Below, piece after piece: positions 35,066-48,281 of a DNA stretch of 64,000 nucleotides. Location: NCBI GenBank assembly GCA_029891345.1, contig CM056999.1:25145418-25209417 (forward strand), given 5' to 3'. The translations under genes and the position numbers were made by a program. The notes under the pieces are model-generated. The model did not search any database. It saw only the letters and a list, made by a program, of their open reading frames with translations, and had not been told where the DNA came from. This DNA comes from Dryococelus australis (lineage: Eukaryota; Arthropoda; Insecta; Phasmatodea; Phasmatidae). Within the stretch, counting starts at the first letter, position 1. Each line of letters opens with the position of its first letter.

Positions 35066-38000
35066 TGGTACCCCCCACATCAACAAGGAGCTAACCCTTT
35101 GCCAATCCTGATTAAAGCAGCAGCCAGGGATAATCAGCTGGGACCATAAACAACTCTGTACTACAGCACCTTCCCTTACCCCAGCTGAGGAGAACGAAGA
35201 ACCCATCTGCCTCCAACTACTGCAGGTAGGGGAACACCAGCAAGCCCAAATTGGCCACAAAACTATGGAAAGAGACCTCAAATGAAGAAGCATGAAACTT
35301 GAGTCCCTTCAGGATCCAGTCACCCGCAAGGGAAAGAACCAGCTCCAAAAGGTATACCCACAGCCGGCAACAATCACCCCCAAGACGTCGACGACGGGTC
35401 ATCGTTACTTGTCACTGTTGGAAGGCCTAAACCTATGGGAGCCACCACCGCAGAAATCTACAGGCTGCTGAGGGGAACAGTGTCCATCCAAACTATACCC
35501 TCCACATCATCTAGATACCAGCCACCCTAATCACCATGGGAGAGTTGCCGAGCCAGCTGGTTTCAGCTCTTGTGGTGATCACCTCTTGACAGCGAGCCAT
35601 GGAAGATGCAGATATGCTCGTGTTATACCAAAGAAGCAGATGAGTCCAGCGGTGATGCAGTGCCGGACGGTGGTGCCGATCTGTCTCATCTATACAGGGC
35701 AGAGTTGGCCGAACCTGCACGCAAGGCCCAGGGCTCTGTACCAGCCCTTGCCTTCGCCTCACATAGTAGCAGAACGAGATGAGCCCAGCAGGGTAGCAGA
35801 ACCAGAGGAACTCAGCGATACAGGCGTGATTCAGATGGATAACGAACCCTTTACCCCGCTCGACCAGGATGAAGCCGCCATGCCAGATAACAGTGCCAAG
35901 CCCCAGAGGCGAGAATTATCTCCACATACCTGCCACACCCACTTTCAAAACCAAGGTGTAGGTACAGAGAGACTAAGTGGAGGCCGACCCATAAATTCAT
36001 GTGGCCTTACCCTAAATACGCAGCTTTGCGATTACAGAGAGACACTAATAAGTGACCACAAAATTTATAACGGAGGAAAAGTGAATATCGCGTATGAAAG
36101 ACAGAACTTGAAAGTGACCACGAAACAGTGCATTTGTAAAAGTAACGTGCCGACCAGAACAGTGCGACCATTCATAAAGTGATAAGGATCAAGTCCGTTC
36201 CTAAAGCAAGCACGCTAACCACAATGACAGTCTCTAGCGGCATACCTGCAAACAGGTTGGGAAAAGACTATAAACATCACCCAAAAGAGAATATTGCCTA
36301 TATTGTGATTGTGAATATGTTCTATTTTAGTATTATGTTGTTTTGAAGTGACATTTTTATAGCTAAGGTGGCTTATACATAATTTTCAATAGGTTTAATT
36401 TTTTTAGTTTTTTGATGCGTATTTCACTTTCTTGATCAAGTTCGTATAGCTAATAAGAAAGGGAAAGTACCCCGCTCAGGTTTGAATCCAATGCCACATG
36501 TAATGTGTCCCTGCCGTGCGACACATAGGAGAAGCTAGAGAGCAGTCTGATGACAATTTCACCCTCAGCGCCACGGCAGGAGACAGATAAAAAGACGTGC
36601 ATGTGAGTTTGGGCTAGCTCCCATTATCTCCCCCGAGTGCTAAACAATACGTGTCACATGCAAAACTGAGTCTTTTATTGCAGAAAATAAACTTTAATTT
36701 GTCCTCTGTAAATACCCGCAGCCATCAGCCGTTCAGTGTGAGCGACATGCTTTCTGTTCTTGACCTTGAAGGGCCGATTCATTCACGCGAATCTTTGCTG
36801 CGTGACACACTCACGTATCTAAAGGAGGGTCAGCGATAAGGAGCTGCCAGCCTACCGCCTGCAGGAGAGAGACATCATATCCCAGCATGATTTGCGCTGC
36901 ACCACTTCCCAGCCTAGTCAAGAGGCACAGATGAGCGGCCGAGCCAGATGCCAACCGACGACATGGTTGGTTCTATGCCGCACAGCCAGTTCTCAGGACT
37001 TCCCCGAGACCTACCAGTCTTCTAACAGATCTTCAGCCTATGATACCTTCCCTACCACAGCAGCCAAGTCACCACACCAGACATGCACACCATTTGTAAT
37101 TCCTCAAAGTCCCTTCAGGACTACAAGCCACATTTAGGGTCCAGGGGGCCTGAGTTCAAGTTGTGGCCATAACTCGCTCGATTTTAGAAAACGGTAAGCT
37201 TGAACGATACGAGAGCCATCATATACGTCTCAACCGTGCGAATGGCCACTCTCGATCATCGCCATGCGAGATGTGGAGTCGTAGACAAGTAGCACATCAA
37301 AACAAACAAAATATTAGACATAAAAAGACTGATGATGCTGTGTGAATTCAGTTTACACATAATTTATGCTGTGCCCAATATATAATTGTATGCAAATTAA
37401 GAACTTCTTGAATCGAAAAGAATTAAAATGTGTGTTGAGAGTGCAAATGAGGTTATGAATAAAAGTGTAATTTACATAGGCCGACTACAGACGTTCATTA
37501 TTCTTCAGTGACTCCTAGTTGGTTGGTTAGACGTCATAAGTTATTATTTGGTCAGTCTTGCATATAAAGCTCTGTAAATAACGTATGTTATTATTATTAC
37601 ACAAACTTTCAGTTTCATAGAAACTTCTTCCCACAACCGGCTGGCATCCTTGGCTGTCCAGTCAGCTGCCAGTTTGCCTTGGGCAAGTTTCTTGTTTCCT
37701 ACAATTTTTTTTAACAGTTTAAATTAATTTCATTCAATAGCACTTCAGACTACTAGCCAAAAACTACAGCCCACTGCCCAAAATAACTGATACCTTTCAT
37801 TTACGTCTGCAGTATTATTACACTAAAAGTATCTATGGACTTCACAGTTGCTCTTACTCAAACATGATGTCTAGCAAAGTGCCATGTAGCTGCTAATAGG
37901 TTCTCCAAACGATGGGCAACTTATCATATACATTCAAATGTCATTATATATAATGCAATGTAAACATTATGGCAATGTATGACACACAACTGTGTTCTCT

Positions 38001-38774
38001 TAATTAAATTGTATGTAATTTCCACAGGGAAGAATTTTACTGACCAATCCCTGCCACGTAAACTATTTGAAAGACTAAAAACAAATCTGCTGTTCCGTGT
38101 AACATTTAATATCCATATTATTAGCTGTAAGGCGTATAAATATTGCATCAAGTCATGCCACTAACAAAAATAATAACCTAACTTTGTTGGTATTTCCTAC
38201 GTATGTAGAGGTTAAGTAAGGACGACACTAGATTTTATTTTCACAATTGATTCTCTGTAATCATCATAATGAAAGGCACAACACCATATATTCAATTATG
38301 TAACCTTCTACGAATTCGAGAAGAATAAACTTCTGCTCGTTGTTGGTTATTTTGGTAATTTTAACCATTTGCTTTTTCAACTGCGTACAATGCAAATAAA
38401 CAAACTCATGCGATACAAGTGACACTTCTGATTGGCTTAATTCCGCTAATATTTGTTCCAGTCTCGCCGCAGGTTCACCAACATAAAAAATGTCACTCGT
38501 ATACGCTTGCCTGGCACTCCCCTCACACACTGAAAATGTATACGAGTTTCAGGAATTGGAGCGTACAACAATTGTCTCGTTTACGTTGCGAGGTGTGTGA
38601 GACATCTTGTATACTAACAGCACTCAACGATCTCGAGATTAGGCCCCCAGTTGTGTTCACAACTACTTAATTGTCAGGTCTCGTCTGCACATCAAGCCAA
38701 CAGTCACCTTCACCTGTCTTGCTCTTGTACAAAGTCCATTGAACACCTAGAGTGTGTAGAGGTAGGAGGCAGTA
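35066..38774 (+). other. Internal region of the LTR element, mostly unreadable
   Basis: No RT (YxDD) or integrase (HHCC, DDE) motif was found. The 198-codon frame at 35,586-36,182 is Pro/Glu-rich and is possibly a polyprotein tail. 37,350-38,260 is AT-rich and may be later insertion. An 88-codon minus-strand frame at 38,264-38,530 is not recognised. Confidence 0.35.
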
Positions 38775-39715
38775 TGGGTCATTGTGTTTCTATTCTCAAG
38801 GGAATAAAATACGTAGTCTAGCTAACTTCTGTCTTTTCATGCTCAGTAATAAATGTGTGCCTTTTCCCGGACTGGGTAAACGTTACCCTCTAAGGAAGGT
38901 GCAGGCGATCGCGAATTGGCAACAGTTTCTGATGTTGGGTGGGACTGTGGCCAGCCTCTAACCAGGACTGCACTTACGTCACACACAGAACAAGTTCAAC
39001 GGTCACCCATACTGTGGACCTGGTATGTATAGTGTCCCTAGTGCACAAGTATGGTAGAGCCCCACCCACTTGAAAGACATACAATGAAGCATCTGGGCCA
39101 ATTAAATTCAGCTAACCCATTCCCACCAGAGCGTATAAACTGGCCGGAGGGAGTGCCAGGCCTGACGTGGCTTGATCCAGATGCTTTTGGAGTACACCTC
39201 GTCTAGGGGTTTGTTGCCTGCCGCACTCTACAGGATGAACATTAACACCTTTGCTCTCGATGACATTCACTCACCGACAAGGGAGCAGGAGGAATTCCAG
39301 GAGGACAATACCAAAGCACAAGCAGCAACTGACCACATGCCCACCAGCCAGCCGCCATCCTGTTCACCATCAGGCACCTGCCGAGCCAGCCTGCCTAGCT
39401 GTCTGCTTCAGCCACAGCCAAAGTCTTCTAGCCAGGGCCAGCGTCTACCGAAAGGAGCGACACCCGTTGGAAGCTAGCCCGACCAGTGTGTACAATGCCT
39501 GGAGGCATCACTTTGCCCTCACAGATTTTGTATCAATAACACTTGAGACATGTCCTACATTATAAATGCAACCAGTGCGAGGCCAATGGATCATACTACA
39601 TCCGCCTCTCCAGAAGAGTCTGCCCCTGACTTGCACAACTGACATGGCATAAAATAAAAAACTTCCCCACTCTTTGACTGACATCTCTCTCCCTAGGCTG
39701 TCGTGTGAAGTGAAA
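38775..39715 (+). repeat. Right LTR, 3'-truncated
   Basis: It matches the left LTR up to CTCTCCCTAGGCTGTCGTG. The last stretch equivalent to about 33,915-33,950 is missing. The 101-codon frame at 39,172-39,477 is not shared by the left LTR. Confidence 0.65.
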
Positions 39716-40940
39716 ACATCAATGTTGTTAGGATTGTACCAAAGAGTTAGTAAACAGAACTGCACAATTGTTTGTGTAAATAAAGAAACTATATATTTAG
39801 GTATATGAAAATGATGCATTAATTTGAAGTGCTCTGTATACAAAGGATGGAAAGAATGAACTAAAGAAAAAATGGTTAATCTTGTGTAATTTAAAATAAG
39901 TAAAACAACTATACCAAAAGTTTAAAAAAAGTATCCATTGGTACAGGTTGATTTTTCAATGTTCTGTTATCAGCACCCCAAAGTTCTTGCTAGAGCTAGT
40001 GGAACTTTTTCTGTTTGTGTGTGTTCAATCCACCAAAATATCACTCTGATCGCCATATCAGTGAAACTCAATGACTAGAATTTCTGTTTTCTGAAAATGT
40101 TAGATGTGAACAGCGAATACTGTATGTTTGGAGTGTGCTGAAAATGTCTTGGAGTACCTAGATTGAATGCAGATGAACTTCGTATTGGGCTGTAACTTTT
40201 GTGATGATGATGATATTTCATACCTTTATACCACTAGTGGATGATGTTGATGACTGACTGTTCCAGTTTTGTGACTATCATTGAAACATATGCCAAATTC
40301 AAGCATAATATTGCTAGTAAACTAAAGGAGTGCTAGAAACATAATTTTTTAAACTCAGTTTGTGAAAACAAGGAGTGTTTACATAAAATAAGAGGAATGT
40401 GTAATGTTTGCTCTGGTTTCTCACAGGAAACAACAATTTAATACCCAAAATGTGATTTTGAGTTTCAGTCCCCTGCATTATTGAAACCAACTGTGTCAAT
40501 ACCTACGGAACACTCAGTCCCACCCAAACTCTGTATCTTCTGTATGCTGCGCCACTAAACTCTGTGGCAGAAGGCAACCAAAAGGGCCATTGCCCTAGCC
40601 AGGGAGACTTAGGCCTGGAGCATAGTCTCAGCCAAGTTTCCACGTTTCTACATGAGGGAGCAGTTCAAGCAAATATCAAAGCACCATGCTAGCTATTCCT
40701 ATAATGAATGCCTCTTCTTCTCTGCGCTCAGGAGAAAAAAAATCACACACTCCCCAACTGAACATACTCCAACTATTGGCGGCATCAGACTGACGCCACA
40801 CTTCATCCCTTGTATGTTCACGCTTGCTAACTGCTGCTGCTACTTCACAGAGCCTAGATGGACCTACCACTGCGAATAATACTGGTTTTAATAGACCGGT
40901 GAGGTGTGAGGGGGTTTGTGAACTGTATTGGACCATATGA
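39716..40940. other. Intergenic DNA
   Basis: Nothing recognised; 39,716-40,500 is AT-rich and 40,500-40,940 has mixed composition. Confidence 0.4.
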
Positions 40941-41090
40941 GGGTAGGTTTACTTCGGGCTTGGGGGAATCAAACCCAGAGTGAGGCGAATGGAAGTAGTT
41001 GCCCGCCCAGGGAGCTCTATTCTCCTCACTATAAAGGTTGCCAATATGCGGGATGCCAGCGGTCCCAGAAGGATGGAATGGGGGTGATGA

Positions 41091-41648
41091 TTAATTGATC
41101 GTAGAGGTGGGGATGTACGTTCTGGCAGGGGAGATCTTTGTAGGATGGGTGGGTTGTTGCGAGGGGACAAAGTTAAGAGAAGGGGGTGCTGCTCGGTGTT
41201 TGCTATCTGGCTGGGACTGGAATCGAACGCGTACAAACTTCCCAGATACTAGTTTGACTGCACGAAACCTCGGGAACTCTGTGCCGTCTGGATGTGTAAC
41301 CCGGATAAATCTACCCGAGTTTAGCTTGACTATACTAGTCGTGGGAGGCTGCCTAGCTGTGGTGTCCACTGGAGTAGTTTAAGCTACCTGGTGTAATTTT
41401 TTAACTTGGTCCTCGTGACTACAGTAGGGTATCTGGGCCAGTGAGCACCCAGGAGGTTGATCAAGTGGAGTGGTGATCTCTAGCGGTACTAAGGGGGATA
41501 TAGGCTGCGGGATGAAGTTGTAGCACGGTGGGCGGGGTTCGTCTTCAGACGACAAACTTACCGAAGCTGCAGTGCTGTCGGCTCGTGCTAAAGCGCGACG
41601 TTTCCTGCATCGCTGTCTACTCTGAATACCTCCCCTCCTATTGAACAT
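41091..41648 (-). pseudogene. Open frame of about 185 codons with one internal stop and a 24-residue repeat
   Basis: On the minus strand, 41,648-41,379 and 41,369-41,091 are in the same frame, separated by one TAA at 41,379-41,381. The N-terminal half is basic (Arg-rich) and followed by a Ser/Pro-rich part. The C-terminal half has two tandem modules, VKLNSGRFIRV and VKLVSGKFVRV, 24 residues apart. The protein is not recognised. It begins a few bases after a splice-acceptor-like TTTCCAG and lies downstream of an LTR-like promoter/poly(A) unit, so it may be the first ORF of a retroelement. A host gene is less likely. Confidence 0.4.
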
Positions 41649-41763
41649 TTAGACCACTGGAAATACACAATATTACACTATACCAAAAATACCAAGTTAT
41701 GTGGAACACGGGGTAACTATCTACGCGAAGGACGGTACACAATCAATTAAATCTGATGTAATA

Positions 41764-41769
41764 TTTATT
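41764..41769 (-). terminator. AATAAA poly(A) signal
   Basis: Minus-strand AATAAA about 670 bp downstream of the TATA box at 42,434. Confidence 0.35.
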
Positions 41770-42433
41770 ATGTTGTTCGCCCTGGAGAGTCCTGGCTGTT
41801 CCAGAAAATACAAAGTTGGGAATCAATTAGTCTACCTGGCTAAACACACTAAAATTTATGAGAGTGACATGAATGTTGTAGATTTCAGGCAAAGCCGAGC
41901 CTGGAGAATAAAGGAAAAATCCTCAGGTCAAATTCTATAGCTACACAACTTTACAGCAGCTATAAAATATACCTCGGATAAATAATGCAATCTTTACCCC
42001 GTGCTCAACTACTGGAAGTTACTCAGGTGAGGTAAACTAAGACGTGATGGCGCGTTACCACTGGGTCACGGGAAGTTGACTGGGGTAAGGGATACCGGGG
42101 TCAATGTGAGGTTTACCTGACGATGGAGTAGCTGTCCCTTAAGTGGTTGAAGGAAGCAGTTCTTCAGTGAGAGTGCGCCGTGTTGCAGGTCGCGGAGAGG
42201 AGAGAGAGTCCTCGCAGACTGAAGATAGCCTTGCTTCAAGCTGAGGAGAGTCTTTGAGCAGACTTAAGAGTCCTTGGTCCTTGGTCGGACTAGGTAGGAA
42301 AGTCTTAAGCAGACTGAGGTGAGGGAGAATGTTCAGCAGACTAAGGTAGAGGAAGTCTTTGCAGACTGGGGAAGGCTCACGTCCTCTTCGCCCGGCGAGC
42401 CTGTCGTATCTGCCGTTGCTGGATGCTGGACTT

Positions 42434-42442
42434 CTATTTATA
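42434..42442 (-). promoter_or_regulatory. TATA box TATAAATAG
   Basis: A good minus-strand TATA match upstream of the tandem repeat zone and the 41,648 open frame. Confidence 0.45.
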
Positions 42443-42460
42443 CAGATTTTTCTCATATCA

Positions 42461-45400
42461 GCAGTTCTTCGGGGTCTGGGGGTGTAACATAATTTACATG
42501 TGGGGGCGTGTTATCGGGTGTGCAGGAGCGCCGCTCATTTCTTATCGCCCCGCATGGAGGCGACGACAAATTAAAACCCCTGTATTCAAGAGGCAAACTG
42601 GTCGTGACTTCACAAGGCCACGGGGGTGCTGCCATCTCTCGGTGTTTGCAGGCACTTCTTCCAGGGCTAAACGACGAGTAGTGGAAAATCACAAATCTTC
42701 ATTTATTTCACGGGTGTGCCTTTTGCATGCATAAATTTTGGATGGGCAAGGGGAATTGTAACTATGCACGTAATTTACAATTAAGTATTTAGATACCCAT
42801 GCTTGTGGGCTTTTCTATTTCGATACATTTTTATTCACTTTGCCCCTTATATAATTCACCCCTGAGCACGGGTGGCTCGTAGATGGGGCTAAGTCGTCCA
42901 TGAGTGCATATCCGCACCACACATCATGTTGGCATGCGTCAGTGTATACCATCCCTTATGTGTCTACTACAAAGATATTACTAGCAATCTATATACAAAG
43001 ACCATTTGTGTTTTAAGCAACTGTATTACTTGTAACTTATAATACAACTGATGTTTACACTATCTAAACAAAGTTAATTTCAGACATTTGTGCTGAAGCA
43101 CAAATAAGCATCAATCAGTTCACTGGCACTAGACACGTTTGTTATCACAAGCCATGTTACAAGGCATCAGACAAGTAAGAAAATTCTTAAAAACCAGCAT
43201 TTAATATCAAACATTCCCCAAATGATTTGGTTCTCATAAGTTCTCAATACATTGAACTGTAAAAACAAGGGCTGAATTGCAATTACTACCTTACAATCAT
43301 ATATAACTCGGTAACATAACAATCTCAACAAGGAGGTTCCTTTAGCAATGTGCCCTATGAACAACATTTACTTCAACATATAAATAACATTTATAAAACT
43401 TTATTTTATTAAAATTAAAGAATAAATGCCAATAACAATACTGCTCAAAATCACGTGGCAAAATAAGCCAGCATAGTACCAACATTAATGTGGGACTAGA
43501 TTCATAAGAAAGGTTTTCAACAACAATACTTACGAATGATCCAATATCCATAACACTTCAATAGGCTAGAAATTATTGCCTCAGCTTTGTACCAAGTTGA
43601 AATAATCACCCAAGGTGAGCTCAAAAAGCTTTCCATTAAAAATTGATTTACCATTCACACTCGTGGGTATCAATGACTCAATTATCTTAACCATTTAATT
43701 GTGCTCAGTAAAAACAAAATTAGATAAGTTAGTCTTAACTGGAAAAGATACACAATGTCCAAACCACAATTCATGTACATTACAAGGTTCCAGGTTCAGT
43801 CCAATTGTACTGCTCACTTTGCCGACTAAGGCATCAACATACATCAATACTTAACAATCTCTAATGGCCATTTCAATTAAAAGTATAAAAGCATCAATAG
43901 TGAGCACAGGAAAACTAACCATAAAATAAGCACCAAAATAATCTGACTCACAATACAAATACAAACATTCAGGTCTCATTTACCCCTTTGAATTCAGGTT
44001 TAGCACAATTAAAACCATGCCGGTGGGCAACTAAACAGCCCCAACTAAGCTGCAGCCCCATTAAAATTTAACATTTTGAAACTTCTAAATAAAACTGTCA
44101 TAAAATCCAAATATCCATGGTGACTTAACATCAAGCCCACCAAGGCTTCACACGATAACATATACACAGACAATACCTAAAACAAGGCAACTCCTTGCTG
44201 TATCTCGTAAGGCTTACCAAGACAGTTGAAAATCGGTAGGGTCATTTAAACAAATTCTTTAAAGAAGATAATCTAATTCAGAATTTACAACTTTTCCAAA
44301 CATTACAGTGACTTATTTACCACCTTGTCACAGATCGACTGTACATGGAACCAAAAGGTTATATTAATTATTTTATGCATTTGAGCTACACATATATTTT
44401 AGACAGTAATATTTAGTTAATTTCACATATTATCTGATTGTTAGTATAATTCTTTTCACACGTTTATTATATTTTATGTTAACATTTCATTTCCTTAATT
44501 TTTCGATGTATGTGAACTACCAGTCCAGTACTCTATGATAATTTGCACACGTTCTGAGTTCTACATATGGTTATGTCACTATTTTTATCATTGTATTAAT
44601 ATGTTCGATTTTATTTTCAGTAATTGTTTCATAATTTATAAATCTAATTTATTTATTTATTTTGGGATTTAAAGACATAATATATTAGGCCTTTATTGTA
44701 TTTAGTGAAGGTAAATTCAGAAGTGAGCCGTGATTGGATATTGGTTGGTCGGAAGCCTGTGAAAGACATTGAACATGTAAGGCATCTAAATTTTTGTTGG
44801 AATTTTTCTTTTGAAATTCCAACGCCATCATCAATTTATTTTAAAAATTATGCTCCCAAAAATTAAGTTTTTGATAGTTGTCGCAGCAATATTTAAGAAG
44901 AGGCTGTAGGCTAAGTCATATATAATTATTTTGAGTGTTAAATTGATGAGGCAAAAAGGATGCAAAGACTACGATGCCGATGCCATGCAATGAGATAGTG
45001 TCAGAGGACCTCAGGTGACGCCAAGACAATTTAACGTATGGAAAACTTAAGTACGTGAACTGTTTTTCAAGTATTGAACTTGAAGGAACCCAAACTTATT
45101 TTACTTAAGTTACTATTTTTATTTTTCAATGATTTGACTGTGAGTTCCATGAGTATGTTAAACCAGTAGTCCCGAACTTTCGCATATGGAATAGTATAGC
45201 CGGAGCAATATGGAATCAGGAGTTAATGACTTATTTCAAACTTTAATATAAATCCAGAGTAATTTTAATTGGTTTGGTATCAGTTTTGAGATAATTGAGT
45301 GATGAACTGACTTAACATTTAATGAATTATCAGTGAATGTGATCCAAGAAATTTAAGGATTTAAGTAAGAGCTTACCAAACTTTCTGGAAATTTAAATAC

Positions 45401-46136
45401 AGAGGAGGCAACTTCCGGTGGAACCTGATTAATATATTGAACTGAAATCTCAAGTAAAAGATTTACTAATTATTTTTTATATAGCAAATCTAAAGTGTCA
45501 CAGCATTTTTCAATCTTGTATTTTATTTTAATTTAGCATACTGATTCATCCCCATTCTTACTTGGATGGTGGTATGTCATTTATGTTAGTTATCATACAG
45601 TATAATTTAATTTTTGAGTAAAGAGAATTCTGTCATACATACATATTTAGTTTTGCACCTTGTTGAATTATTCACATGTTTGGGTATGAGTTTATTTATT
45701 TCCTTTTTTTCATAAATAAAATTATTATAAAGGTTACACCTGTTCGATTGAACTGAATGACTGTGAAGGTTGGAATGCGTTTTCTATTGCATGAGGTTTA
45801 CAGCATCGCCGGAGAGCTTCTGATTTTAGTATGGTAAGACCAAGGACACATCATGAAGAATAAGGTGCCCAAAAATCTATTAAATCATTATAATTATTCT
45901 TTCTCCCAACTCACATCAAATAGATTTACACCCACACTATCACAGAGTGTATTACAGATAAAGTAGCACACTTAACATGGTGGCTTAAAATATTTCAGAG
46001 TGATGTATTTCAGTGTTTGACAGGACCATATTTTTACAGTGTGATGCCCAAGTGGTAGCTATCACATATTTTACAACTTTAGCCTAGATGTAATTTATAT
46101 TGGGCAACCCATAAAGTAAATTTGCAAAACAAAATA
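42461..46136. other. Long AT-rich non-coding stretch
   Basis: No gene, terminal repeat or tandem array recognised. Composition and lack of long frames fit intron or intergenic DNA. It may be intronic to the gene whose exons begin at 48.1 kb. Confidence 0.4.
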
Positions 46137-47634
46137 AATTAGAACCCCTCTATTACAACCCCTCACGGTTCCCGAGAATAGTCATATTGGGGGGGGGGGG
46201 GGGCATAGTAATAAAAAATTGGGAAAATTTTGGGCTGATTTTGCCCCATCCCTAGCACCTATGCCCCCAAACTTGCCATTTTTTGCATGAAGTTCTTATT
46301 CAGTTGTCTCTAATAAATAAAAAAAACACTTTTTTAATTAAATATAAATATATATTTTAATAGCTGGATGTCTCCTGATTAATTTGATACCCAAGAAAGG
46401 CATATTGGACCACCCCTTGTCAGGGTGGCAGTGAATACATTGCCAGTTGCTGCGTGTACGTAGCTGGGCAAATACCTAGATCCTCCGCAGCGCAGCCGGG
46501 CGCAGGCATGGCAGTTTGCTGCTGAAGCTCGGCCATAGATCCTCAGGCTGGGCAGCTGTCTGTCAATACAAAATTACTTGGCGGGCGGCGGCCGCCCGTC
46601 TGCCATCACTGCCATTGTTACAAGACCGGTTCACTTTGAAACAGCGGCCCAGTATTGGGAAAACATGCTGATAGATGTGATTCACATCAATCTGTAGAAT
46701 TTATACAACATATAGGCAGCGTGTTGGCCTCTGCACTGGCACGATGAGGTCCGGCAATGTTTACAGGAATATAAATATTTTGTGCAGTCTACTTGAAATA
46801 TTAACTATCCTGAATTTTTCATCAAAAACTTTTAACGTTGCCTATACACCCACATAGCCTCACTCGCCAAAATATGGTACCGGTAACATAAGAACACATT
46901 TTATTTGCACAGACTTTATTCACTTTACACATAAAATTTACTTCACAAGGAAAAAAAAAAACAATTACCCACTATGAAAAATTAGCATATTATGTAGGCA
47001 TGGGTGCACATAAACTTAAAAATAATCATTAAAAAAAAGGGGCCATTCAATTAAATTTGAAGTTATCATACATACAATGATTAAGAAACTAGTCTGTGTA
47101 ATGTTCTGCTGTTTTTACAGCAAAAGAGGAAGAGGAGGGATAATGGAAGCAAAAAAGACAGGGAGGGTAAGGCAGAGGCGGCGGCATGTGACTAAGATAA
47201 AAAATCCTTACTGACACAGCCTGCAACTCCCCCCTAACCCCCCACGCTTCCACGGATAATACACCAGTGTCCCCTTCTGGCATTAAGTAATTTATTGCTT
47301 CTCGCTGCTTGGGACCACAAATGTCAAAGTCTATGATGGTAGCTTGAGAAATGCCCAATGACTAACATCAGTAATTGCTAGTTTTCCATAGACTGAAAAC
47401 TGTGGATAGTATAAACTAGTACCGCTGTTTGAGAAAAGGTCTACAAAAACAAATCCGTGCATAACTGAAACCGTGGTTCAAGATACCGTGGTTGGCAAGG
47501 GATTACTGTATCTAATTTTAGACGTGCCTCAAATTTTCTACTTTTTCGTCGCAAACTTTTTACGCTTCCTCAGGATTGGGTCTTAATAGAGAGGTGGTCA
47601 TAATAAACGGGGTCGTTATATGGGGGTTTTACTA
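46137..47634. mobile_element. pogo/Tigger-like element, copy 2, about 1.5 kb
   Basis: The left end (TTAGAACCCCTCTATTACAA, about 46,140) and right end (GGTCGTTATATGGGGGTTTT, about 47,611) are imperfect inverted repeats like those at 16,250 and 23,873. The body matches 16,250-16,537 and 22,712-23,873 in order, including ATTCACTTTA, GGTACCGGTAACATAAGAAC and GCATTAAGTAATTTATTG. A 15-base G run (46,189-46,203) sits where copy 1 has GGGGGGAGGGGGG. There is no transposase, so it is a MITE-like derivative. Confidence 0.7.
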
Positions 47635-48119
47635 TTGTTGTACTAACTCATGCCCTTCCTAAATGTTATTACACTAAAGCAACATTACTACAACCTTGTA
47701 AAACCCTCTGGATTGTAATGACTCACCGTTTCCTAATTCCTTTGCTTCGAAAACATATATGTAAGCTGGTTAAAGATGATAGCGCCCACACAACATAGTT
47801 TCTAACCAAGCCAGTCGCTAGCAACAACCATCGAATAGCACGGACAAGCAGAGGTCAACAAGACTGTACATCATGCAGGCAGATGAACTAAGCTGGCAGG
47901 TAGCAGGTGAGCGTAAGATGATGACCATGCATACATTCAAACTCTGGCTCATGTGAGGGGTGGTAGGGAGGATAAGGAATGGGAAGGTGGGGAAGGCAAC
48001 TGAGGAGGAGCGGCAAGCAGCCATCAAAGTCACAAACGGCCAGCGAGACGATGAATAATCAACATAGATAGTCTTACATTAAGTCTTTGCTCACAGTTGA
48101 AGAAAGTTGTCTTTTTCAG
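47635..48119. other. Sequence upstream of the first recognised exon
   Basis: Includes two possible acceptors for the exon that follows, at 48,096 (TTTGCTCACAG) and 48,119 (TTGTCTTTTTCAG). 47,820-48,060 has no recognised protein. Confidence 0.4.
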
Positions 48120-48281
48120 ATGGATCAGGTGCTCAGTGTAAAAGCACATTACACTTTTCTACCTTATGCAAACATAAACATTTTGGAGTCTATGCTGAGT
48201 GTTATTTTTTTGCATCAATTCATGGCAAGGGATGTTGTAATGGAACACGTAGGTGGAACAATTAAGAAACTGGTGGCTAAG
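48120..48281 (+). CDS. Internal exon of an unrecognised multi-exon gene
   Basis: Fifty-four open codons lie between a strong acceptor (polypyrimidine then CAG at 48,117-48,119) and a perfect donor AAG|GTAAGT at 48,281. An alternative acceptor at 48,096 would add 23 bases in the same frame. The predicted peptide is mixed hydrophobic/charged, with methionine and histidine around SVIFLHQFM and GGTIKKLVAK near its end, and looks like a folded domain rather than repeat DNA. The donor phase is 0, matching the next candidate exon at 52,548. The family was not recognised. Being inside a TE-rich stretch, it could be a host gene with large introns. Confidence 0.6.

Larger units (their letters stand above)
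32800..39715 (+). mobile_element. Decayed LTR retroelement
   Basis: Two direct copies of an approximately 1-kb sequence (about 32,800-33,950 and 38,775-39,715) bracket 4.8 kb. The left copy is followed at once by a primer-binding-site-like GCGCCCAACGTGGGGCC. The interior contains CxxC motifs and a retropepsin-like segment in gag-protease order. No reverse transcriptase or integrase motif was recognised, so pol is deleted or beyond recognition. The LTRs differ at many sites, which indicates an old insertion. Assignment to Gypsy/Metaviridae or a similar group is inference. Confidence 0.65.
41700..42460 (-). repeat. LTR-like unit with TATA box, tandem repeats and poly(A) signal
   Basis: On the minus strand TATAAATAG (42,434-42,442) is followed by degenerate tandem words (GTCTGC, CTTTGC, AGTCTGCT-like, about 42,200-42,370, period roughly 35-50 bp) and by AATAAA at 41,764-41,769. 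The layout matches family L and the unit at 57.0-57.8 kb, though the sequences differ. The minus-strand frame at 42,139-42,456 only reads the tandem repeats. Confidence 0.45.
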
